Below are positions 28,356 to 35,807 of a stretch of DNA of 64,000 nt, piece by piece. Position 1 is the stretch's first letter. Every line of letters begins with the position of its first letter. Origin of the DNA: DATFJT01 sp965230755 (GTDB lineage Bacteria > Bacteroidota > Bacteroidia > Chitinophagales > Saprospiraceae); NCBI GenBank assembly GCA_965230755.1, contig CBDDLT010000014.1, forward strand, positions 31,706 to 95,705, written 5' to 3'. The notes below the pieces were generated by a model. That model was not told the DNA's origin, did not search any database, and saw nothing but the letters and a program-made list of their open reading frames with translations. The translations under genes and the position numbers were made by a program.

Positions 28356-30464
28356 TTACCTCACCAAAGCCACATCGCCTTTGAGAACGATTGTTCTTCC
28401 CATACACTCGAGCTCCATATAGTAAACATAAACCCCCGTTTCCAATTCATTTCCATTCGATGTTCCATCCCACCAATTGGCAGAATCATTGAGTCTTAGA
28501 TCATTTTCTTCGTAAACCAAGGCTCCCCATCGATTGTAGATTTGACAACTGATGAGACGATAATCTTCTTCGTTGGCATAAACTTGAAACTCGTCATTCA
28601 TACCGTCCTCGTTCGGAGAAAAAGCATTGGGGATGAAGACGGATTGGACAGATAATTCCAAAGTATTAATGCTGTCGCAATTATTCACGACAAAAATAGT
28701 GTCTACAAAGATGCCGGTCTCTTCATAGCCCTTGTAGGACTCACCGTGACATATACTTCTTACCTCCCTATAACTCATGCTCGTTATCACAGATAGATCA
28801 ATCGTCTCTATACTATCACAACCATTCTGAGCAAGAAAAGTATCTATGTATATGCCTGTACTGGTATATCCCTTGTAGTTTTCTCCTTTGCAGATGGTCG
28901 CCTCGACGTTGGATCGCATGACATCCAATACAGTCAAGTCCAAAGTTCGAATGCTATCGCAACCATTGTAGGCCAAGAATGTGTCAGGGTAAATTCCAGA
29001 TAAGCTGTATCCTTCATACTCTTCTCCATCACAGATACTGGCCAATAAATCAGTTCTTGGAATTTCTAGTACGGTCAAATCCAGTGTGCGAATACTATCG
29101 CAGCCAAATTGGGAAGTTAGTGTGTCGACAAATACTCCACTATTGGTATATCCCTCAAAATTCTCTCCTTCACATATACTGGAAACAACATTGGTCCGAT
29201 CAATGGGAATAACCGTTAACTCCAATGTGCGGATACTGTCGCAACCGTTAAAAGCCGGGAAGGTATCTAAATATATTCCACTCGCCTGATAGCCCTCAAA
29301 GTCCTTTCCTTCGCAAATATCTTGAACCCAATAGGAGCTAGGGTTTTCCAATACTGTAAGATTAAGCGTTCGGATACTGTCGCATCCATTGAAGGCTGAC
29401 ATGGTATCCGGATAAATTCCCGAAAGAGTATAGCCCTCGAAGTTATCTCCATCACAAATACTGGTCACCAAATCAGTCCTTATGGTCTCCAACACCGTTA
29501 AGTCCAAAGTTCGGACACTGTCACAACCCGTGATAGCAGGAAAAGTATCCAAATATATACCGCTCATCGCATATCCCTCAAAATCTTCTCCTTCACAAAT
29601 ACTGGCCATCAGATTGGTCCTTTCCGTCTCCAACACCGTCAAGTTGAGCAGTCTGATACTATCACAACCATTGATATCCACATAAGTATCTTCATAGGAT
29701 CCGGTTGCCGAATATCCCTCGTGTATTTCCCCTTCACAGATCGTAACATCTACTGGTTGCTTGATACAGAATAGCTCCAATTCCTGCACCGCCAGCGCTC
29801 TAGTATATATCCTAAAATTATCCAGCCTTCCATTCATAGAATGATTGGCCTCGAAGCAGCCGCTTAGACAATCCTGATCCTGTCCTACCACAAAACCGCT
29901 TGGAAGCAAATTGACCGGATTATTAGAGACGATCTCATCGGCGTTGACTTGTACCCCATCAATATAGATTCTCATGATATTGTCCTTCCTCAGGATAGAC
30001 ATACAGTACCAAGTCCTTTCCTGCAGAGGAAAAAACAGATTAAACTCAAAAACAGTCCCATCGAATCCCACGGACATCCTATTCGTCCACTCTTGATAAG
30101 AGAAGTTAAAGGCATTGTTTACCACAGACCAACCACTAATGATGGTATTGTTCGGAGGCCATCCATTGATCGTAGGATTCCGATTGAATTCATCAAAATA
30201 CAAGCGAAAAGAAAGGGTAAAATCCACTGCTCCATTAATCGCCGCTACCGGAATGACCAATGCACTCTGATTGTCCCTTGGCGTTTCCAAAAAACCATTG
30301 GTGATTGCACTTCCGCGAAGGCTGCCATCATGCCCATTCCCACTATCATCGAACACATTGCCTTCAAACTCATACTTCAAGCTTAGCAGGCTGTCACAAT
30401 TGGACTGCCCCCACCCTAATATGGACAACAGAATAAAAACCAGTATACCAGCTAAATGCTTCAT
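28356..30464 (-). CDS. LamG-repeat surface protein with T9SS type B (gliding motility) C-terminus
   Basis: The 702-residue protein has a signal peptide (about 1-19) and a LamG/concanavalin-like domain at about 25-235 (FDDSGNGHDGSLRG, MNGRLDNFRIYTRAL). Eight repeats of about 47 residues follow at roughly 242-617, each starting I-C-x-G and containing G-CDS-I. The C-terminal ~85 residues match the gliding-motility/T9SS type B domain (IPNAFSPNEDGMNDEF, YNRWGALVYEE, GVYVYYMEL). It is probably a cell-surface adhesin or structural protein. The repeats make the gene a likely site for recombination. Confidence 0.88.
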   Translation of the reverse strand: MKHLAGILVFILLSILGWGQSNCDSLLSLKYEFEGNVFDDSGNGHDGSLRGSAITNGFLETPRDNQSALVIPVAAINGAVDFTLSFRLYFDEFNRNPTINGWPPNNTIISGWSVVNNAFNFSYQEWTNRMSVGFDGTVFEFNLFFPLQERTWYCMSILRKDNIMRIYIDGVQVNADEIVSNNPVNLLPSGFVVGQDQDCLSGCFEANHSMNGRLDNFRIYTRALAVQELELFCIKQPVDVTICEGEIHEGYSATGSYEDTYVDINGCDSIRLLNLTVLETERTNLMASICEGEDFEGYAMSGIYLDTFPAITGCDSVRTLDLTVLETIRTDLVTSICDGDNFEGYTLSGIYPDTMSAFNGCDSIRTLNLTVLENPSSYWVQDICEGKDFEGYQASGIYLDTFPAFNGCDSIRTLELTVIPIDRTNVVSSICEGENFEGYTNSGVFVDTLTSQFGCDSIRTLDLTVLEIPRTDLLASICDGEEYEGYSLSGIYPDTFLAYNGCDSIRTLDLTVLDVMRSNVEATICKGENYKGYTSTGIYIDTFLAQNGCDSIETIDLSVITSMSYREVRSICHGESYKGYEETGIFVDTIFVVNNCDSINTLELSVQSVFIPNAFSPNEDGMNDEFQVYANEEDYRLISCQIYNRWGALVYEENDLRLNDSANWWDGTSNGNELETGVYVYYMELECMGRTIVLKGDVALVR
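28614..29741 (-). repeat. Eight coding repeats of about 141 bp
   Basis: These are the DNA repeats that encode the 47-residue units of the LamG surface protein. Units diverge in sequence but keep the codon pattern for CEG, EGY, SGIY-DT and GCDSIRTL. They differ enough that slippage would be rare, but unequal crossover could change the repeat number. Confidence 0.8.
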
Positions 30465-30813
30465 TCTTTGGTTTTGCTTTTGTTTTAATATGATGTGTTT
30501 AACGGCACTCGGTCACAATATTACTATTGCTTTTAACGACAGATATGGGAATATAGACATTCTGGGACTCCGAAAGATGGATTTTGAAAGATAATTTTCA
30601 CCGCTTAGAGAAATTTTAATTGTTAAAATCAATCCATAATATCCATAATCTCATTACTCCTTATACCCTTCAATTTATCTCTTATAGCATCCAGATAGTC
30701 TTCCATGACATTTTTTCAAAAAACTTGTTTTTTGATCCTGAACTTTGAATCATTGTGATGATGGTGCATCATCATCAAGCGCACAAAACATTTATTAATA
30801 AAACTTAATCCTC
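30465..30813. other. Intergenic region, 349 bp, with a short dyad
   Basis: No gene of normal length is visible. A 25-codon reading frame on the minus strand (30629-30706) looks weakly coding and is not called. A perfect inverted repeat, TGATGATG at 30756-30763 and CATCATCA at 30767-30774, lies 40 bp upstream of the protease gene and could be an operator for it. Confidence 0.5.
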
Positions 30814-31614
30814 ATGTCAAACAGCATTTTTGAATTATGGACCCCAGAACGAATCCGCAGTGCAGTTGCGGAAGATCGGACCGCCTTATGGGCATCCGAC
30901 GCTAAATTTGTTAGCCTGGAAGATTTACCGAAATATCCCTACCAGAGCATTGGAAGACTCTTCTATAACCGCAATGGAGTTGCATATACCGCTTCAGCGT
31001 CCTACGTCGATACCGGTACCAGCTCAATTTTTACCGCAGCGCATGTTCTTGACGCAGCTGCCGGACCTGCCACGGATATTCTCTTTATTCCGGCCATGCT
31101 GGATAAGACTGATGTAAAGGGTAAGCTCTTTGGATGCTTCCCTCAAATCCCAGGAGGCAAGGGTACGGCTTGGTACGTTGATCCAGGGTGGAATTCTGCC
31201 AAACCCAATCGCGCTTATGATCTCGGTGCAGTAATTCTGGGCAACAACCAATACAAAAAAAGTATCGAATCACTCATCAAAGCCATACCAGTACTCGCTG
31301 ATGAGAAAAATACTCGTGAGACCAATTGGACCACTTTTGGCTACCCAGTTCAAAAGAACAACCCGGAAATCCGCATGATGTATCAGACAGGTTCCTTTAT
31401 TTCACAAAGTGCTGGAGCCGTCACCAAGGATGGCGATGGATTGACCGGTGGAGTAAGTGGTGGCCCTTGGTTGCGTGGTGGTAGCATACCAGCAAAGACC
31501 AATGGTATACACAGTGGAAGTGATGATATTGGAGTGAGTACGGTATCTCCTTATTTTACCGTTGACCAGCTTGAAAGGATGACTTCTTTGTTGTCGTCTG
31601 CAAGAACAGCTTAG
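30814..31614 (+). CDS. Trypsin-like serine protease (S1/V8-type fold), no signal peptide
   Basis: The 266-residue protein has the trypsin-like triad: His77 in TAAHVLD, Asp136 in AYDLGAVIL and Ser215 in GGVSGGPWL. It begins MSNSIFELWTPERI, without any hydrophobic segment, so unlike most such proteases it is not predicted to be exported by Sec. Its G+C content looks higher than that of the neighbours, and it lies alone on the plus strand between a T9SS gene and the cassette-like region. I infer that it may have been acquired by transfer and may act inside the cell. Confidence 0.85.
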   Translation: MSNSIFELWTPERIRSAVAEDRTALWASDAKFVSLEDLPKYPYQSIGRLFYNRNGVAYTASASYVDTGTSSIFTAAHVLDAAAGPATDILFIPAMLDKTDVKGKLFGCFPQIPGGKGTAWYVDPGWNSAKPNRAYDLGAVILGNNQYKKSIESLIKAIPVLADEKNTRETNWTTFGYPVQKNNPEIRMMYQTGSFISQSAGAVTKDGDGLTGGVSGGPWLRGGSIPAKTNGIHSGSDDIGVSTVSPYFTVDQLERMTSLLSSARTA

Positions 31615-31833
31615 GAGTGCTTAGCGATTAGGTTAAGCAGAATTAATCAGAGCCAAAGTATGATTTTTGTATTAGGATGCTATTGAAGGTATTATGGAGA
31701 TATGGTTGTTGAGTATTTGTATTCTTTAGTTGAATGAATTATGCTTTGGTTTTGGTTTGATATGATGGTTGTAGGGCTTGTTGGTTAGGTGAAATATGAG
31801 GTTATTTTTAGTTAAATATTTTGGAGCGTGTTG

Positions 31834-31898
31834 ATGCAAACGGTTCTGTGACATGTTGCGTATCCTAAAGGGCATGCTGTCATCGTTTCTTGTTAGTG
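31834..31898. other. attC-like structured element C
   Basis: The ends are AAC at 31839-31841 and GTT at 31892-31894, 50 nt apart. Inside, TGACA (31849-31853) pairs with TGTCA (31878-31882), and GCGT (31858-31861) pairs with ATGC (31874-31877). The same layout occurs in elements A and B. The stop codon of the small broken ORF on the minus strand overlaps the GTT end. It is the most diverged of the three copies. Confidence 0.6.
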
Positions 31899-32033
31899 TT
31901 CGTAATCTATTCTTTCTGCTAATTCTTTAAATTTCGAATGACATAGAGCTTTTGGTTCTAAATCTATATTTAGTTTTTTCCTAATTTCAAATACAACTTA
32001 ATCACTTATTACTTTGTCAATTTCTTGTATCAC
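31893..32033 (-). pseudogene. Short broken cassette ORF
   Basis: The minus strand reads a 46-codon frame from a GTG at 32033 to a TAA at 31895-31893, with one in-frame TAA at codon 12. The translation looks coding on both sides of that stop (IQEIDKVISD, then VFEIRKKLNIDLEPKAL). The stop lies inside the AAC/GTT end of element C. I read it as a decayed small gene of a cassette. No family is recognised. Confidence 0.45.
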
Positions 32034-32048
32034 TAAACACAGATTACA

Positions 32049-32119
32049 GATAACGGATGATTATATGGAGCGTCTCTCGACGAAGGAGAGATATGCTATT
32101 ATACATATTGTTATAGCCA
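32049..32119. other. attC-like structured element B
   Basis: AAC at 32052-32054 and GTT at 32110-32112 are 55 nt apart. Middle arms ATATG (32063-32067) and CATAT (32104-32108) can pair. Inner arms are GCGT (32070-32073) and ATGC (32093-32096), and a terminal stem CTCTC/GAGAG (32074-32078 and 32086-32090) closes a GACGAAG loop. It starts 2 bp from the stop of the DUF4062 gene. Compared with element A, both middle and terminal stems differ in sequence but keep pairing. Confidence 0.65.
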
Positions 32120-32120
32120 A

Positions 32121-33122
32121 TTATTTTCCTGTTCTTATTGCACTAATTTGAAGTAGGTATTTCTCGCCATATGAAGTGAGCTTCCAATAAGTACTATTAT
32201 CGGCAACCGTTCTTTTCTTTGTACCATGTGTTATCAACCCAAGGGCTTGCAATTGTATTTTTATAGCATCAAACACTACATGAGGTATTATAATATCATT
32301 AAATGAGTTTGTATCTTCCATATCATCAATTACTGAGTGCCAATAAGCCAGTCTAATTTTATCAAGGAATTCCTGTTCAGTACATTCACCAATCATTTTG
32401 CTTCCAGCATATGAAAACAAAGTGTCCCAAGTCGCAGAAACTTGAATCTTTTTTACTTTGTCATTTACTCTAAATACATTTGTATAAGAGTATGTTTCAT
32501 TGCCTTTCGCAAGGCTTTCAGCACTTTTGGGTGCTTCTTCAATTTGAGCAATATTTTCTTTTTCTAGTTCGAATATTCTGGATCTAAGTTCTTCAAGTTT
32601 TCTAAACAATTTTTCATCTGCAGCATATTTTCCCGGAATCCAACCATCTGAAGGATGCTTCTTTCTAAGCTGAACTAAACTTCTTGATATCTTGCCACCT
32701 AAATCCTCTGCGTTTTTCCAGTATTTACAATGCTTCTTTTGTGCTTTATCTCGAAATTGCTTTAATTTATTTTGAGCTTCTTCTTTTTTTTCAATTTTTG
32801 CTCCAGTTAGAGAATCAATATCCTCGTGTAGAAAAAACATAATTGGTTTATTTATAGATGAAGCATAATCAAATTCCATTTCAGTATAACTAACTCCTTT
32901 CTTATTTGTGCTACCATATTTTCCACCAACTATTAATAAATAATAATCACAGCTTTCGATAACCTCTTTAATTAAAGTCCATGCATCTTCATCAGTTGCG
33001 GGAAACAGCTCCATTCCAGATGGAATACAATCTAATTCCAAGAGTGCATGAATTACATGTTGTCTTTCTTCTATTAAATCTCTATATGTTGATGAAACAA
33101 ATACTTGATGCTTTCTTTCCAT
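32121..33122 (-). CDS. DUF4062 domain protein
   Basis: The 333-residue protein starts with a DUF4062 domain (about residues 5-90): VFVSSTYRDLIEERQHVIHA, LELDCIPSGMELFPATDEDA, and CDYYLLIVGGKYGS. This domain is TIR-like in outline and is common in proteins linked to phage defence and other conflicts. The middle is a lysine-rich helical stretch, and the C-terminal ~110 residues look like a winged-helix or sensor domain. It lies between two attC-like elements, as a cassette gene would. The substrate or partner is unknown. Confidence 0.78.
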   Translation of the reverse strand: MERKHQVFVSSTYRDLIEERQHVIHALLELDCIPSGMELFPATDEDAWTLIKEVIESCDYYLLIVGGKYGSTNKKGVSYTEMEFDYASSINKPIMFFLHEDIDSLTGAKIEKKEEAQNKLKQFRDKAQKKHCKYWKNAEDLGGKISRSLVQLRKKHPSDGWIPGKYAADEKLFRKLEELRSRIFELEKENIAQIEEAPKSAESLAKGNETYSYTNVFRVNDKVKKIQVSATWDTLFSYAGSKMIGECTEQEFLDKIRLAYWHSVIDDMEDTNSFNDIIIPHVVFDAIKIQLQALGLITHGTKKRTVADNSTYWKLTSYGEKYLLQISAIRTGK

Positions 33123-33141
33123 AGTTTTAATTTGTTTAATT

Positions 33142-33213
33142 GGCTATAACGGATGATGATACCCTGCGTCTCCGACGAAGGAGGATATGCTGTGGTATCT
33201 ATTGTTATGGCTA
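33142..33213. other. attC-like structured element A
   Basis: AAC at 33148-33150 and GTT at 33204-33206 are 53 nt apart and lie in longer imperfect arms (GGCTATAAC and GTTATGGCT). Middle arms GATACC (33158-33163) and GGTATC (33194-33199) pair perfectly. Inner arms are GCGT (33166-33169) and ATGC (33187-33190). A terminal stem CTCC/GGAG (33170-33173 and 33180-33183) closes a GACGAA loop. It lies between the HEPN-like gene stop and the DUF4062 start. Confidence 0.7.
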
Positions 33214-33218
33214 GGCAT

Positions 33219-34178
33219 TCATTTAACACCAACTATGTTTAATTTACTGAACAAGTCATCTTTATTACCTTGAAACTGATAGCATTTCACCAACACTTTT
33301 CTAAGGTAGTTCATTAATATAATTACCGCCTCTCTTAAAGTTCCAAATGGCTTTAAACTTTTTGGAGATACTTGACCGTTATGTACTAATGAACTTCTTA
33401 GATCGTAGAGTTTCTTCATTTCGATATAGATAGTTTCGAATTCTTTCTGAGTTTCAGAAATTAAAACTGCAGTATGTCGAGCAATAATATGACGTAATTG
33501 ATCTTTTCCCCTATTAAAAAGAGATTCAAAAGCAATCATACTGTTTATTAGTTTAATTTCATAGTCATGCGTCTCAAAGCAATTCATAAAATATTTAGTA
33601 GCTATGTTTGAGATTTCATTACTTGTTAATCTTAAATTCAACATAGTCATTATATCATTAATTTCCGTCGCATCAATTTTGTATTTAATTCCCCATTTAA
33701 ATAGTCCAATTACTTTGTGACCAGATTGCCCAATATGATATGAATTATCTGATTTGAAAAAGTCAAAAGGTGATCCTACATCTCCTGTTTTGAATAACCT
33801 TAGAGTATTAATTAAATGCCGATTGAAATATTGGAAATGCTCAAAATCATCTAACTTAACTCCTTTACTACTTTTGTTTTTTATCAAAAAGTAAAAGCCT
33901 CCTTCTTCATGGTATTCGTAATTGCTGAAAACGTGATGTTTTCTAAATCTATTCCAGAATTCATGAGAAACAGATACCAATTTCTTAGATTTTGTATTAA
34001 CTCCCATCAACAGCGGCCTTTCTGTATTCTTTAGTCCAAACAATGAACCATAGATTTTTTCCAGTTCTTGGAGGTCTATGAATTTGATTTCGAATCCGTA
34101 TTTCTCGCAATATGGATTTAATAGTAAGATAGTCTCATCGACATTAACTAATAAGGCATATGATTTTTCGATTTCCAA
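33219..34178 (-). CDS. HEPN-like (ApeA-type C-terminus) protein
   Basis: The 319-residue protein has an unknown N-terminal half and a C-terminal region that resembles ApeA-type HEPN domains. It includes NSMIAFESLFNRGKDQLRHI and a LYDLRSSLVHNGQ segment, which supplies the R-x4-H motif of HEPN RNases. The reading frame has no ATG near the start; TTG 34178 is the likely start, since an in-frame TAA precedes it by six codons. HEPN proteins of this type act in abortive infection or as toxins. It is followed directly by element A and preceded by a half-site, as in a cassette. Confidence 0.68.
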   Translation of the reverse strand: MEIEKSYALLVNVDETILLLNPYCEKYGFEIKFIDLQELEKIYGSLFGLKNTERPLLMGVNTKSKKLVSVSHEFWNRFRKHHVFSNYEYHEEGGFYFLIKNKSSKGVKLDDFEHFQYFNRHLINTLRLFKTGDVGSPFDFFKSDNSYHIGQSGHKVIGLFKWGIKYKIDATEINDIMTMLNLRLTSNEISNIATKYFMNCFETHDYEIKLINSMIAFESLFNRGKDQLRHIIARHTAVLISETQKEFETIYIEMKKLYDLRSSLVHNGQVSPKSLKPFGTLREAVIILMNYLRKVLVKCYQFQGNKDDLFSKLNIVGVK

Positions 34179-34195
34179 TTCTAATTTTTTTGCTT

Positions 34196-34207
34196 AGCCA
34201 TAACATG
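34196..34207. other. attC-like half-site
   Basis: AGCCATAACATG matches the outer arm of elements A and B and lies 18 bp upstream of the HEPN-like start. A GTT at 34259-34261 is at the right distance (54 nt) but the inner GCGT/ATGC arms are not visible. It could be the remains of another element or the insertion end of the array. Confidence 0.4.
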
Positions 34208-34257
34208 TTTATATCAGCAACAATACCACATTACTTTTTATTAGTTTTTGTACTACA

Positions 34258-34287
34258 CGTTTATAAACGGATTAAACGTTTATAAAC
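34258..34287. repeat. Direct repeat of a palindromic 11-mer
   Basis: CGTTTATAAAC occurs at 34258-34268 and again at 34277-34287, a 19-bp period. The core GTTTATAAAC is itself palindromic. Paired sites at the end of a cassette array could be recombinase or regulator binding sites; this is inference from position only. Confidence 0.4.
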
Positions 34288-34743
34288 AGGAAACTTCTTC
34301 CTTCACTTAAGCCTACGTCAATAACTAAGAAATTGGCACTTTTTGGGACCCTTAATATAAGCACAATCAAAGAAATAGCATATATAACTTTTGTTATACA
34401 CTACCATTCAAACTAAAGACAGGAGATCCCAAAACTCCTAATTACAGCCTTCACATCTCCTAAACTGATCTCATCATAAATCCGACTTACAAGCTAAACC
34501 CCACCCCCTAAATCCAAGCTCTCTCCCTACTTTCCCAAAAAAAATTCAAAAATTAGTGAACATTCTTAATATATTAGCATTACTAATAATTGTAAATGCT
34601 TTGCATGTTTTACATTTAGTTATTATTGCAAGCATGGAAGCTTTATTCATTTGATGTAAATAACCTGGATTTCAAGCTTCGATGAATGGAGAAAATAGCG
34701 AAGTGAACCTTGGATTTATGATGAAAATTTTAAACTGAAAACA
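34288..34743. other. Intergenic region with a third copy of the dyad/hairpin unit
   Basis: There is no gene here. A TATAAC-N4-GTTATA dyad occurs at 34383-34398. AGGAG/CTCCT (34421-34425 and 34435-34439) can form a hairpin 22 bp from it, the same order as in the copies near 21.3 kb and 35.7 kb but more degenerate. The rest is A+T-rich without other structure I can see. No integrase gene is present. Confidence 0.5.
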
Positions 34744-34869
34744 ATGAAAAAAGAAAAAAAACTACCAACTCTTTTCAAGTATTTTAATTCCGTAAGAAAG
34801 CAAAAGAAAGTCAACAAGGATAAGTTGCAGCAAAGGGAGCCGCAATGGGTCACTTACAAAAATGAATAG
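34744..34869 (+). CDS. Small basic hypothetical protein, 41 residues
   Basis: A short frame from ATG 34744 to TAG encodes a lysine- and glutamine-rich peptide (KEKKLPTLFKYFNSVRKQKK at the start, ending WVTYKNE). It is followed 50 bp later by a good intrinsic terminator, which supports a real transcript on this strand. No family is known to me. It could be a small regulator or nucleic-acid binder because of its charge. Confidence 0.45.
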   Translation: MKKEKKLPTLFKYFNSVRKQKKVNKDKLQQREPQWVTYKNE

Positions 34870-34919
34870 TTTGGATTTAAACACACCTTAGATAATAGAT
34901 TTTAAAGTATGTATTCCAT

Positions 34920-34955
34920 CCACTCCAGTTGATCGCTGGGGTGGAAGAATTTTTT
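34920..34955 (+). terminator. Intrinsic terminator after the small basic ORF
   Basis: CCACTCCAG (34920-34928) pairs with CTGGGGTGG (34936-34944) across a 7-nt loop with one G-U pair. A run of six T follows at about 34950-34955. It ends transcription from the plus strand before the convergent membrane-protein gene. Confidence 0.75.
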
Positions 34956-34968
34956 AATCCATAAAAAT

Positions 34969-35523
34969 TCAGAATCCAAACGCATTTAAGATCAGGAAAC
35001 CAACTGTTACACCAATAGTAATTAATGCTTCAATAATCAAAACTCTAAATGGGGAATATCTTACTCCGTTATTTTTGCGTCCATAAAGACTACCATTGAC
35101 TAGCCATAATAGTATTAAACCGATCAGAGTAAATCCACCCAAAAATACCTGAACCGCATCTGCTAGAATTCCCTGGATACTTAAGTTTTCTTCGTCCTCC
35201 TTGTCTCCACTTGCATCCAAATCTCTTTTGTTCACCTCTTTTGATGCCCTTAATGCTATGGTTCCCAATAATAACCAAAGAATCAAAAAGTGAGGCCACC
35301 ATTCGGGTAAGGTAAAATCAAACTGTTTCTCCAGCCATTCAAGAGGACATTTAAAGAGCCATTCAATAAGATAAAGCAGTTTATCATACTGCTCTATTAT
35401 CATTTTCATGGTTTCAGCAATCCTAAATTCTATAATGTAATTAAGCATTCGAAATAGCGATAGACTCCCTGCAATGACTCCAAAGATTTTAGGAATTTCA
35501 AATCTTGAAATATTAATTTTCAT
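34969..35523 (-). CDS. Hypothetical membrane protein
   Basis: The 184-residue protein has at least four likely membrane segments: IFGVIAGSLSLF, FLILWLLLGTIAL, VFLGGFTLIGLILLWLV and ALITIGVTVGFLIL. A charged loop (KEVNKRDLDASGDKEDEEN) lies between the second and third. No family is recognised. It stands alone downstream of the ftsZ terminator and may be co-located with the cassette region by chance. Confidence 0.6.
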   Translation of the reverse strand: MKINISRFEIPKIFGVIAGSLSLFRMLNYIIEFRIAETMKMIIEQYDKLLYLIEWLFKCPLEWLEKQFDFTLPEWWPHFLILWLLLGTIALRASKEVNKRDLDASGDKEDEENLSIQGILADAVQVFLGGFTLIGLILLWLVNGSLYGRKNNGVRYSPFRVLIIEALITIGVTVGFLILNAFGF

Positions 35524-35641
35524 GTCAATTATTCTCTAATTAACCTTTCGCTTACACTTCATTGATAAAATCAGAATTGTATTTCATTTCTGGTAAATCT
35601 ACTATTCTACCAAAGTTTAGAATTTTTCAGGAGCTCGTTGT

Positions 35642-35698
35642 TATAACTTTTGTTATACACCAACAAAAAAACAGGGATCAAAATACATTGACCCCTGT
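35642..35698 (-). terminator. Terminator of the dcw cluster with the shared dyad motif
   Basis: ACAGGG (35671-35676) pairs with CCCTGT (35693-35698), and TCAA (35678-35681) pairs with TTGA (35688-35691). On the minus strand seven T residues follow. It lies 110 nt after the ftsZ stop. The 16-bp dyad at 35642-35657 lies just beyond it, as near 21.3 kb. Confidence 0.75.
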
Positions 35699-35807
35699 TC
35701 CAATTAAAGTCGCCTTTGTTTTCACAACAAGCCGTAAAGGCGTGTTTCTCATGCTAATTAGCATTCAAAACGAAAAATAATATACTTAACTACTTATATA
35801 CTTATTA

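Noticed and set aside
28614..29741. Noncoding tandem array
   Set aside because: The repeats are in frame within a long coding sequence and encode a regular protein repeat.
30629..30706. 25-codon minus-strand ORF upstream of the protease gene
   Set aside because: It is too short, with no terminator or promoter match, to support a gene.
31834..33213. CRISPR-like reading of the three repeated elements
   Set aside because: The spacing is gene-sized and irregular, the repeats are diverged and structured, and no cas genes are present.
31834..34207. Canonical class 1 integron
   Set aside because: The outer cores do not match GTTRRRY, and there is no integrase gene or attI in this window; only an attC-like relationship is claimed.
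34383..34439. Full terminator at the third dyad copy
   Set aside because: The hairpin arms are only five bases and no gene ends just before it on the minus strand, so I list it only as a degenerate repeat copy.
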